Shown here piece after piece: positions 1 to 5,437 of a DNA stretch of 5,804 nt. The translations under genes and the position numbers were made by a program. The stretch lies in contig DATKZS010000237.1 of the NCBI GenBank assembly GCA_035527835.1, forward strand, positions 1 through 5,804, read 5' to 3'. The DNA comes from DATKZS01 sp035527835 [NCBI: bacterium]. Lineage in GTDB: Bacteria > RBG-13-61-14. Under the pieces are notes generated by a model that worked only from the letters and a program-made list of their open reading frames with translations, was not told the origin of the DNA and ran no database searches. Positions within the stretch are counted from its first letter, which is position 1, and every line of letters begins with the position of its first letter.

Positions 1-251
1 CGCAGAAGTTGCGGACCCGCCACGGCGGCGCGATCTCCCGCCAAAATGCCGGAGTGTCCTTGTCCGTTCAAATCCGACAGCGTGTCGGTTTTCGCTGCGG
101 CTGCCCCGGGCTGCCTGGTAAGGTCGGCGGGCGAGATGGGCGGAACCTACCTAATAGTGGAGCCCCCCCCACTTCTAAGACCCAACGAGAGGCAGCATGG
201 GCAGCGTACACCTTCCGACGGTGACGACGGAAAGTCACAGCGGGCGAATAG
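1..251. other. Stretch without a supported gene after the zinc-ribbon/HTH gene
   Basis: Frames open on either strand give Arg/Pro/Gly-rich products with no SD and no recognisable blocks. The stretch holds the hairpin at 74-92, an eight-C run (163-170) inside an imperfect inverted repeat (150-160 with 169-179) and a short direct repeat GGCTGCC (99-105 and 109-115). No tRNA, integrase or attachment site was seen. Confidence 0.5.
74..92 (+). terminator. Weak terminator-like hairpin near the left edge
   Basis: CCGACA and TGTCGG (74-79 and 83-88) form a perfect 6-bp stem with a 3-nt loop, followed by TTTT (89-92) on the plus strand. On the minus strand, ATTT follows the stem, so it might act on transcripts of the zinc-ribbon gene as well. 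No plus-strand gene ending here was found. Confidence 0.35.
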
Positions 252-857
252 TCAGCGATTCCTAACCGCCTGGAGGCGGTTGCTTCTGTATGGCGCCGGG
301 CTTTCTTTCAAGGTCATCAGGAGCTCTCGTACGGTGGTCTCATCGTATGCCGGCGCCTTCCCGTGTTTCGCGCCAGGCTCTTTACTGGCCTTCTCGAACC
401 CCCGGGTGTGAATCATTTTCAGCACAGTCCGATACGGGAATCCCGCCAGGGCCGCGATCTGATGAGCCGTGAAGTATTCCTGCTTCGGGAAGGGCAAGGC
501 CCAGTTATGGCACTCCGGGCAGAGTGGAGTGAAGTTGAGCGCTTGAGCTTCCGCCAGAGGCAAGTCGAAGTCATGCCGGCAGGAGATGCACCCGAAACGG
601 ACAACGGGTTGTTCCAAGCCCAGGATGCCCCGGTACAGTCTCGTGCACTCCTCCAGGACGTCGACTCGGCGCACCAGCTGGGCCACGGCCCGGGTGACTT
701 TTAACATTGTCGCCTCGATACGCGCTTGATCCGCGGTGAGCCGCCCGTACAATTCGTAGAACAACAGCGCGCCGGCATCTCGTTTGCCCGATGGCGCCGG
801 CCGTTTGGAGAGCCGTACTTGCCCTCCTGGTATAAGGGTCTGCCTGTGCTGATTCAT
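252..857 (-). CDS. Putative DNA-binding protein with zinc ribbon and helix-turn-helix (201 aa)
   Basis: Not recognised as a named family. Parts in order: a basic N-terminus (residues 1-28); a helical, coiled-coil-like region (30-80) with a heptad-like run in RIEATMLKVTRAVAQLVRRV (46-65); a zinc ribbon with CISC (C90, C93) and CPEC (C113, C116), i.e. CX2C-X19-CX2C; then a helix-turn-helix, FTAHQIAALAGFPYRTVLK (129-147), that resembles the MerR/excisionase winged type. YDETTVRELL (171-180) matches the end such domains often have. The coiled coil would support dimers, the ribbon would bind zinc, and the HTH would read DNA. It has its own promoter and a structured leader and lies after a terminator, so it is a separate unit from the phage structural genes. 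It could be a prophage regulator, an autoregulated repressor, or a host or cargo gene. No enzyme motif is visible. Start chosen for the AGGAGG 7 nt upstream. Confidence 0.72.
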   Translation of the reverse strand: MNQHRQTLIPGGQVRLSKRPAPSGKRDAGALLFYELYGRLTADQARIEATMLKVTRAVAQLVRRVDVLEECTRLYRGILGLEQPVVRFGCISCRHDFDLPLAEAQALNFTPLCPECHNWALPFPKQEYFTAHQIAALAGFPYRTVLKMIHTRGFEKASKEPGAKHGKAPAYDETTVRELLMTLKESPAPYRSNRLQAVRNR

Positions 858-951
858 CTTTACACCTCCTAGTTGGTGCACGAACCTAGTGTGAGGTGCC
901 GGAGCAGGTGGCCACTAGGAAGCCACTTTTCGGGAGCTACCCTATCCCCGG
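858..951 (-). promoter_or_regulatory. Structured 5' leader with alternative pairings around the SD
   Basis: Three related hexamers lie in the leader. CCTAGTG (913-919) sits in the 9-nt loop of a 5-bp hairpin (GTGGC/GCCAC, 922-926 with 908-912). It can pair over 7 bp with CACTAGG (885-891), forming a pseudoknot with that hairpin, or over 6 bp with ACTAGG (868-873), which overlaps the AGGAGG SD (865-870). Separately, TGCACC and GGTGTA (880-875 with 866-861) can close a 6-bp stem, including one G-U, that holds the SD in its loop. Mutually exclusive pairings of this type are what riboswitches or protein-sensing leaders use to open or close a start site. It matches no riboswitch class I know. Confidence 0.5.
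865..870 (-). promoter_or_regulatory. Ribosome binding site AGGAGG fixing the ATG at 857
   Basis: Perfect AGGAGG, 7 nt before ATG at 857. The GTG eight codons upstream (881) in the same frame would place this site inside the coding sequence and has none of its own. Confidence 0.85.
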
Positions 952-957
952 CCTGCC

Positions 958-985
958 AGTATAGCACCTCCCGGCCGGAAGTCAA
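958..985 (-). promoter_or_regulatory. Sigma70-type promoter with extended -10 for the zinc-ribbon/HTH gene
   Basis: On the minus strand -35 TTGACT (980-985) and -10 TATACT (958-963) each match consensus at 5 of 6 positions, with a 16-nt spacer; TGC just before the -10 gives the extended TGn motif (964-966). Transcription would start near 951, leaving about 94 nt of leader. It allows the downstream gene to be expressed independently of the phage structural block. Confidence 0.78.
968..981. promoter_or_regulatory. Palindrome in the promoter spacer, possible operator
   Basis: CCGGCCGG (971-978) is a perfect palindrome, extended to 14 bp with one mismatched pair. It fills most of the spacer between -35 and -10, a common place for a repressor or MerR-like activator to bind. 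The obvious candidate ligand is the HTH protein encoded downstream. In GC-rich DNA such an 8-mer can also occur by chance. Confidence 0.4.
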
Positions 986-987
986 GC

Positions 988-1012
988 AAAATCTCGCACC
1001 CGGCGGGGGCGC
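988..1012 (-). terminator. Candidate terminator closing the structural gene block
   Basis: On the minus strand GCGCCC and GGGTGC (1007-1012 with 996-1001) pair over 6 bp including one G-U, with loop CCGCC. GAGA and then TTTT (988-991) follow. The T-run starts 4 nt after the stem, which is not ideal. Its position, 10 nt after the stop of the 103-aa gene and just before a new promoter, supports the call. Confidence 0.5.
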
Positions 1013-1022
1013 CAAGCGACTT

Positions 1023-1334
1023 TCAGGGAGGAGGTGGTATCTCAGCACCCCCCCCGTAGAGGAGCTCTGCCACTTCGAGCGCCGCGCTCTTGCCCTCCCG
1101 CGCCCGGGCCCCCCCGACCCGGGCGACCGCCTCGAGGGCCTGCAGAAACTCCGGCTCCATCCCCTTCTCCAGCTCCTCCACCGCCCGTTGTACCAGCTCC
1201 GGCAGATTCCGCATCACGTGAGCGTAGAGAAAGGCCGCGCCCCGGCCGGCTGCTTCAGCCGTTCCGTGCCTGGTGGCGAGACCGACGCCGGCCACGAACT
1301 GCAGGAGTACATCGGCGTCGTTCTGGATGCTCAT
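1023..1334 (-). CDS. Small helical protein of unknown function following the tape measure gene (103 aa)
   Basis: Not recognised. The ATG at 1334 sits in AATGA, overlapping the TGA of the tape measure gene, which argues for translational coupling; the frame is open to 1394, but that would mean a 60-base overlap with no site. The only SD-like stretch is weak (GGGCGA), as is common for coupled starts. Predicted content is mostly helix: DVLLQFVAGVGLA (8-20), AAFLYAHVMRNLPELVQRAVEELEKG (33-58, split here by motif only) and PEFLQALEAVARVGG (61-75). It ends in GGGAEIPPPP, a flexible proline tail. There are no cysteines, no signal peptide and no clear membrane span. Position after the tape measure gene is where distal tail or baseplate genes lie, but it is far too short for a distal tail protein. 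A tail accessory role is a guess. Confidence 0.72.
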   Translation of the reverse strand: MSIQNDADVLLQFVAGVGLATRHGTAEAAGRGAAFLYAHVMRNLPELVQRAVEELEKGMEPEFLQALEAVARVGGARAREGKSAALEVAELLYGGGAEIPPPP

Positions 1335-3334
1335 TTTATTATCGCCCTGGCGTTCACGAGGATCCGGGCGTCCGCGATGGCCCGGGTGGTCCACTGGGCC
1401 AGCTCCCGTCCGTCCAGGTACATCATGTTGTTGATGATGATCTCCCTCCCCCCGCCCCGGGGCTCCACGACCACGTGCTCCCCGCTCTCCACGCGCATCG
1501 GGTAGCTGTCGTCCGGGTAGCCCGGGGGCACGACGAAATCGGCGCCCGTGGCGAAAGCCGGCACCGGCTTGGCGTTGGTGATGGCCGCGATCTGCACAGC
1601 GCCCATGATCCCGGCCAGCACCGCAGCCGCGAGCCCCACAGGGATGAACGGCTGCATTGCCAGGGCGTTGAGCACAGCCCGGGCGGCCGCTGCGATGGCG
1701 CCGACCAATTGCAGTTTCCAGGAGGTCGTCGCCGCCTCGTACTCCAGCTGCGCCCGTTCCCGCTCGTATTTCTCCTCCAGCGCCTTCTTTTCTTCCTCGG
1801 TCCCCTCGAAGTTCTCCAGCTCGGTGCGGTAGCGCAGGTCCAGGGCCGTGAGCTCTCCACGTAGCTTGGCCTGGAAGGCCGCGTCCAGCTGTCCCCAGAT
1901 CGAGACCATGAAGTCGGCAAGCTGCTGCCGCACCTGCTCGATGGCCGCGGCCTGGTCTTTCTCGGCTTGCAGTTCCTCCGCTTTGGCGTCAGCGTTGGCC
2001 TGCGCCTGGCGCGCCAGCTCGGCCAGCCGGAACTTGTTCAGGTTCTCGATGGCCCCCCGTTCCTGTTCGACCTGCGCGTTGATCCCCTCGATATGCGCGG
2101 CGAAGCCGTCCTCCTGGGTTCCCCGCAGGGCCTCCAGTTCCGCCTTGAGCAGCTTGACGGCCTGCGCCTGGAGGCCTAGCTGGTAGGTCTGGTCCTCGGC
2201 CCAAGTGAAACTCTCGAAATAGGCGAGCTGCGCGGCCAGCTTGCTGTACGCGCTCCGATTGTCTTCGATGTAGCCGGTCATGGCCGCCAGGCCGGCGGCG
2301 TACCGCTTCTCCGCTTCCGCCTGCCGCTCGGCGCTGGCCTGTTTTTCCTTGTTGCCCTGCTTCTCCGCTTCCGCCCCGATGGCCTCCAAGCGCGCCACCG
2401 CCGCCAGCGTTCCGATCTGCACTCGGTAACCTGCAATCTGTCGATCGAGAGCGGCCGTATCCTCTTCGCGCCTATTCCTCCGCAGCTCCAAGGCGGCAAT
2501 CTGACTCTCGAGAAGTGCGATCTCGTCGACCGCCGCGACCCGCTTCCCTTCGGCCAGCTCCTCGGCCACCTTTTTGAGTCGGCGAGATTCAGCGATGGCC
2601 GCCGTGGTGCGGGTCACAAACTCCGTCAGCCCCCGGATGCTCGGCGCGAGGAAGTCCACCAGCGCCGCCCCGCCCTGCTCCTTGAGGTCTCCGATCGCGT
2701 TCTGCAGTTGGAGCATGGCCCCGGTGCCCGTCTCCGCTTCCGCCCGGGCGATCGCAAAACCGTTGGCCATGGCCTCCTGAAGCACCGCCTGGCGCTCCGC
2801 CTCGCTTCCAGCAGTGCGGAGGGCAGGGATGTAGCGAGACAGTTGCGTATACTGGCCCTCGTAGGCCAGGGCGATCCCGCGCATGGCCGTGTTCATGTCG
2901 ATACCGAAGGCTTTTGAGAGCCCGATCGCCCCTTTGGTTGCCTCCTCCATCTTGCCCCGGGCGATCCCCAGGCTCTCACCGATCTGGATCAACCCGAGGG
3001 TCTGCTCGTCGCCCACGGTCGTGGCGGCCTGCACTTCGGAGGCGAAGTCCTTGTACTGCGTCATCAGGTCATCGACGTCGCCGCCGGTGGCCCGGATGGC
3101 CGCGGCGAGTCGGTTCTCGGCCTGCTCCTGGACGCCGTAGGCGGCGATCAGGTCCTTGCCTATTCGGATCAGGCTCCGAACGGCGATGACAGCGCCCCCG
3201 ATGCCCAGGGCGGACATTACGAACTTCGAGAACTTCGCCACGCGGTCCTGGGAGCCCTTGAGCGAGGTATCGAGCATCTTGGAGTCGCCCGTGATCAGGT
3301 AGGCCAGGCGCCCGACGATGTTTTTAGTGGCCAC
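1331..3334 (-). CDS. Phage tail tape measure protein (667 aa)
   Basis: Sets the length of a long phage tail and is threaded through the tail tube; in many phages it also helps DNA enter the cell. The N-terminal part (residues 4-60) starts with the GRLAYLITGDSKMLDTSLKGSQ type of opening seen in many tape measure proteins and holds a hydrophobic stretch (39-57). Residues 60-240 are helical. Long Ala/Glu/Arg/Gln-rich coiled-coil stretches follow at 245-345 and 390-540. A second hydrophobic region (541-587) has two putative membrane-seeking helices. The C-terminal block FATGADFVVPPGYPDDSYP, then RVESGEHVVVEP (594-625), is typical of the family. GTG at 3334 is chosen for its SD. The TGA overlaps the ATG of the next gene. 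At 667 residues, the usual rule of about 1.5 angstrom per residue would give a tail near 100 nm. The tail-tube and assembly-chaperone genes that usually precede it are missing. No lysozyme or peptidase motif was seen. Confidence 0.9.
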   Translation of the reverse strand: MATKNIVGRLAYLITGDSKMLDTSLKGSQDRVAKFSKFVMSALGIGGAVIAVRSLIRIGKDLIAAYGVQEQAENRLAAAIRATGGDVDDLMTQYKDFASEVQAATTVGDEQTLGLIQIGESLGIARGKMEEATKGAIGLSKAFGIDMNTAMRGIALAYEGQYTQLSRYIPALRTAGSEAERQAVLQEAMANGFAIARAEAETGTGAMLQLQNAIGDLKEQGGAALVDFLAPSIRGLTEFVTRTTAAIAESRRLKKVAEELAEGKRVAAVDEIALLESQIAALELRRNRREEDTAALDRQIAGYRVQIGTLAAVARLEAIGAEAEKQGNKEKQASAERQAEAEKRYAAGLAAMTGYIEDNRSAYSKLAAQLAYFESFTWAEDQTYQLGLQAQAVKLLKAELEALRGTQEDGFAAHIEGINAQVEQERGAIENLNKFRLAELARQAQANADAKAEELQAEKDQAAAIEQVRQQLADFMVSIWGQLDAAFQAKLRGELTALDLRYRTELENFEGTEEEKKALEEKYERERAQLEYEAATTSWKLQLVGAIAAAARAVLNALAMQPFIPVGLAAAVLAGIMGAVQIAAITNAKPVPAFATGADFVVPPGYPDDSYPMRVESGEHVVVEPRGGGREIIINNMMYLDGRELAQWTTRAIADARILVNARAIIK

Positions 3335-3340
3335 GTGCTA

Positions 3341-3345
3341 TCCTT
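3341..3345 (-). promoter_or_regulatory. Ribosome binding site fixing the GTG start of the tape measure gene
   Basis: AAGGA is 6 nt upstream of the GTG at 3334, the only well-placed start at the beginning of this frame. Confidence 0.7.
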
Positions 3346-3352
3346 TCAAAGA

Positions 3353-3385
3353 GGCCCGGGGCGCGTTTTTCCAACACCCCGGGCC
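3353..3385 (-). other. 9-bp GC stem-loop directly ahead of the tape measure ribosome binding site
   Basis: The arms GGCCCGGGG and CCCCGGGCC (3353-3361 and 3377-3385) are perfectly complementary, with a 15-nt loop containing TTTTT on the plus strand. On the minus transcript the stem ends 7 nt before the SD of the tape measure gene and is followed by TCTTT. It may be a weak terminator or attenuator, a processing or stability element, or a brake on ribosome access. Nothing in the sequence decides between these. Confidence 0.5.
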
Positions 3386-3406
3386 CGGACCGAAATTGAA
3401 AGCCCT

Positions 3407-3433
3407 CCGGCACCGCCAACGGCGGTGCGCCGG
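3407..3433 (-). other. Stem-loop after the full-length capsid frame
   Basis: An 8-bp perfect inverted repeat (GCACCGCC/GGCGGTGC, 3410-3417 with 3421-3428) has a 3-nt loop and extends by 3 bp past a 2-nt bulge. On the minus strand only a short TTT follows, so it is a poor terminator. It begins about 7 nt after the TAG at 3440 and could mark the 3' end of the capsid message. Confidence 0.5.
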
Positions 3434-3439
3434 CGGATT

Positions 3440-3550
3440 CTACGCGGCCAGGATCACGAACGGCGACACTTGGTCAACTCCGTTCTCCATCAGGACCGGA
3501 GTTGTGAGCCACGGCTGCCCGTCCACGTTCGCGAAAATCTTCAAAACTGA
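3440..3550 (-). pseudogene. Detached C-terminal segment of the major capsid protein (36 codons after an in-frame TAA)
   Basis: Translation in the capsid frame directly after the TAA gives 36 residues, starting SVLKIFANVDGQPWL and ending VSPFVILAA, then TAG. The VDGQPWL and SPFVIL blocks are, from memory, the usual closing blocks of HK97-type capsid proteins, with spacing as expected. Family members often read 'NQT' where this one reads N-stop-S, so a CAA-to-TAA change of one base explains the break. A restart at the TTG at 3544 has no SD at a useful distance, so this is not an independent 34-residue gene. Possible readings are a nonsense mutation, a sequencing error, or stop readthrough. Reassignment of TAA is disfavoured because the two upstream genes end properly at TAA. 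Confidence 0.83.
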
Positions 3551-4705
3551 TTAATTCTGAACGAACCTGGGGCCGTAGCTGATCTCGATGCTCGGACCGA
3601 AACCAAGCTTCCGCAGGTAGTAGGAGGGCTCCAACAGCATCACATCACCAGTCGCTCCCAGGGTCGGATTGCGTCCGCTCACGACCAGGGGCAAGCCCAG
3701 GATGCTGGGGGGGCGGCCGACCGCCGTGTCGGACGGTCGCAGCACGAGCGTTCCACCGGCGCCCGGGTCCGCCATCATCAGCAGGGCGGGCAAGGCGCTT
3801 TGAGCGACCAGCCAAAAACCGCGAGCCCAGCAGTTTGGCCCGAACACCGCGACCATGTTGACCAAATCGGTGTACGCGAGCGCCCCCGGCGCCGTCCGCG
3901 CGACCTCGATCCGGCATGGGGAATTGAGGATCCCGAGCGGTTGTCCGATCCCGGTGCCCGAGAGAAATGCGACCTCCTGGGCCGCGACCAGCGAGCTCGA
4001 GAGGGTCCGGCGCAAAAAAATATCAAGCTCCGCGCCGCCATTTCTCAAAAGCTTGTCGGTCAACACGACGTGCCCGGCGATCTCCTGGGGCTCGAGGCGC
4101 ACCTGCTTGAGCTCCGGCTGCACTTCCGGCTTTGCCGCTCCCTCGGCGAGCCACGTCATGTCGATGCCCCCGAGGATTCCCTTGCCGCCGCTCTGATCGA
4201 GGGTGGGAATGAGGGTTGGCGCATCCGGGGCGCCTTCGAACGGCGCGATCGTCGTCGCCCGGGGGCTGATTGCCGCGTCCTCCGCCGGGGCCTGCAGGAT
4301 CTGGCCAAGAAGCTGATCAGGAATCAGAAAGCCGCCCGTCGCCCCTACGGACATGGCCATGACCCGGCGCTCGGTCGGATACGCGACGTCGCGGATGAAC
4401 TCTGCCAGGCCCCGGTGCTCGGTAGTGTAGCCCGTGGGCTGAAAGTCGCCGCTCTGCCCGCGCTCGATGGGGCCGCCCCCGAGCTCGCCGAAGGGGCCGT
4501 AGGTCCGGCCATCGCTGTCCGGCATGAGCCGGCAGTGATCGATTAGCTGATCCATTTTGGCGATCTCTACCCGGAGCCGCTCGTTTTCCGTCTCTTCGTC
4601 CGATGTGAGCAGCCGCTCCGCGCGGATTGCCTTGTCCAGGAGCGCTTTGCGCTGCTGAACGAAAACGCTCCTCTTGTCGTAGAGGGCTTTGTATTTGTCA
4701 TACAT
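3551..4705 (-). CDS. Phage major capsid protein, HK97 fold, C-terminus cut off by an in-frame TAA (384 aa)
   Basis: Shell-forming protein of a tailed-phage head. Residues 1-58 form a charged, heptad-like helix of the kind seen in the delta (scaffolding) domain that HK97-type proteins lose to a prohead protease. The fold proper begins near GGFLIPDQLLGQIL (124-137). Other family hallmarks are MTWLAEGAAKPE (183-194), FLSGTGIGQPLGIL (247-260, the G-x-G-x-x-x-PxGIL turn) and LGLPLVVSGRNP (336-347), then the strand ending RFVQN (380-384). The ATG at 4705 has AGGA 7 nt upstream. The oddity is the end: the frame stops at TAA (3553-3551), but the same frame then encodes the rest of a normal capsid C-terminus up to TAG at 3442-3440. 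Read through, the protein would be 421 residues. As written it lacks the last 36 residues, normally part of the P-domain, and may be non-functional. No protease, portal or large terminase gene is present beside it. Confidence 0.88.
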   Translation of the reverse strand: MYDKYKALYDKRSVFVQQRKALLDKAIRAERLLTSDEETENERLRVEIAKMDQLIDHCRLMPDSDGRTYGPFGELGGGPIERGQSGDFQPTGYTTEHRGLAEFIRDVAYPTERRVMAMSVGATGGFLIPDQLLGQILQAPAEDAAISPRATTIAPFEGAPDAPTLIPTLDQSGGKGILGGIDMTWLAEGAAKPEVQPELKQVRLEPQEIAGHVVLTDKLLRNGGAELDIFLRRTLSSSLVAAQEVAFLSGTGIGQPLGILNSPCRIEVARTAPGALAYTDLVNMVAVFGPNCWARGFWLVAQSALPALLMMADPGAGGTLVLRPSDTAVGRPPSILGLPLVVSGRNPTLGATGDVMLLEPSYYLRKLGFGPSIEISYGPRFVQN

Positions 4706-4938
4706 GAGTGTTTCCTGTTATGTGTGCTATGTAGCTTCGCCGCCGCGCTCGGCGCCCCGAGCTGGCCGCCGGCCCGCGACCGGGCCCGCCGGTGGGTAAA
4801 GCGCCCAGGCTTTCGCCCTGGGGCCAGGGAGACGTCCCGCGCCCTGCGGGGCCGACACGTGTCTTCGCACATCCCCGCGCCCGGGGTGGCCTCGGCAGCG
4901 CCCTGCTCCGGTCGACGATTCCACGTATCACCTCAAAT
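4706..4938 (-). other. GC-rich, hairpin-dense gap with no supported gene
   Basis: This is where large terminase, portal and protease genes would normally lie in an HK97-type cluster, yet nothing recognisable is present. A frame open from 4952 to 4698 spans the gap on the minus strand, but its product is an Arg/Gly/Pro/Ala-rich string with uneven third-position use and no SD at a useful distance, so I treat it as non-coding. Four stem-loops follow one another on the minus-strand transcript: 4847-4877 (5 bp CGGGG/CCCCG plus 5 bp ATGTG/CACGT, loop CGAAGA), 4804-4822 (7 bp with one bulged G, closed by a GAAA tetraloop), 4771-4786 (6 bp GGCCCG/CGGGCC) and 4747-4762 (6 bp GCTCGG/CCGAGC). No T-run follows any of them, so they are not ordinary terminators. 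They could be a structured leader for the capsid gene, a deletion scar, or simply what very GC-rich DNA does. Confidence 0.55.
4713..4716 (-). promoter_or_regulatory. Ribosome binding site of the capsid gene
   Basis: AGGA lies 7 nt before the ATG at 4705, within a short AT-richer stretch (4706-4735) that contrasts with the GC-rich gap upstream. It supports the chosen capsid start. Confidence 0.6.
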
Positions 4939-5433
4939 TTACATCGAATCATCGTCGGAAGGCAAGTCCTTGCCCCGCCATAGGAGCCGCTGGAGCTCGG
5001 CGATCCGCGCCTTGACGCGGACGACCGCCTCCGCCTCTCCGGGAAGGAGCTGGCCGTGCTTCCGAAGCCAAGCGAGCTGCCAGTCCTGATACCGATAGGT
5101 GGTGAAGGCTTCGGGGTTTTCCAGGACCTTCGGGGGGATGTCGCTTTCGAATCGCCAGTAGCCCCATGCTCGTTGACCCGGCATCAGCGCCAAGTCCGTT
5201 TTCAGCGGATCTTCCGTGACCAGGCCCATCAGCAACTCACGGTTGGCCTGCCACGTTTGTTTCATCTCCTCTTCCGAGGAGAACTGTGCCGCATCATCGA
5301 GCAACGCGGGCATACACCCGCCATCGTAAAGCAAGGTCGACACCAAATCCAGGTTTTCCGTGCTGCCTCCCTCTCGGGGGTCTGTGAGCGCAATCGCTTG
5401 TCGTTTCATCGCTCGCTTCCGTGGTGGTGGCAT
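4939..5433 (-). CDS. Phage-type conserved protein of unknown function with PGxRxWxYWRFE motif (164 aa)
   Basis: No function can be assigned. The visible signature is PGQRAWGYWRFE (residues 85-96), followed by WLRKHGQLLPGE (122-133) and a helical end (136-152). I recall similar aromatic PGxRPWxWWRFE blocks followed by a 'hGLLxPxE' block in uncharacterised proteins near the terminase genes of phages; that is memory, not a search. The N-terminus is basic (PPPRKR, 2-7) and the C-terminus is acidic (SDDDSM). The ATG at 5433 is chosen because AGGAGG lies exactly 7 nt upstream; the frame is open to 5514, but that extension runs back through the terminase gene without a comparable site. A second ATG at 5409 has a weaker site. 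It begins four bases after the terminase small subunit, so the two are co-translated. A packaging-related role is only an inference from position. Confidence 0.8.
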   Translation of the reverse strand: MPPPRKRAMKRQAIALTDPREGGSTENLDLVSTLLYDGGCMPALLDDAAQFSSEEEMKQTWQANRELLMGLVTEDPLKTDLALMPGQRAWGYWRFESDIPPKVLENPEAFTTYRYQDWQLAWLRKHGQLLPGEAEAVVRVKARIAELQRLLWRGKDLPSDDDSM

Positions 5434-5437
5434 TCCT

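Noticed and set aside
64-80. tRNA T-arm-like stretch (GTCCG, loop TTCAAAT, CCGAC) on the plus strand.
   Set aside because: One of the five stem pairs is a mismatch, there is no acceptor stem, anticodon arm or D-arm in place, and the 3' part belongs to the hairpin at 74-88.
1034-1864. Long plus-strand frame (276 codons) opposite the 103-aa and tape measure genes.
   Set aside because: Arg/Pro/His-rich shadow of two coupled minus-strand genes, with no independent support.
3440-3544. Independent 34-aa gene starting at TTG 3544.
   Set aside because: No SD at a usable distance, and its residues match the missing capsid C-terminus in the capsid frame.
4012-4024. Run of seven T on the minus strand inside the capsid gene, resembling a slippery T TTT TTG heptamer.
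   Set aside because: The capsid frame continues with conserved blocks on both sides, and the overlapping alternative frame gives an Arg/Pro/Ser-rich shadow product, so no programmed frameshift is indicated.
3800-4546. Long plus-strand frame (248 codons) opposite the capsid gene.
   Set aside because: It is the antisense of a clearly coding gene in GC-rich DNA; no ribosome binding site and no recognisable blocks.
4698-4952. 84-codon minus-strand frame filling the gap before the capsid gene, starting in the end of the 164-aa gene.
   Set aside because: Arg/Gly/Pro-rich product without family features, uneven third-position composition, and AAGGA lies about 14 nt from the ATG. The hairpins fit the DNA better than a gene does.
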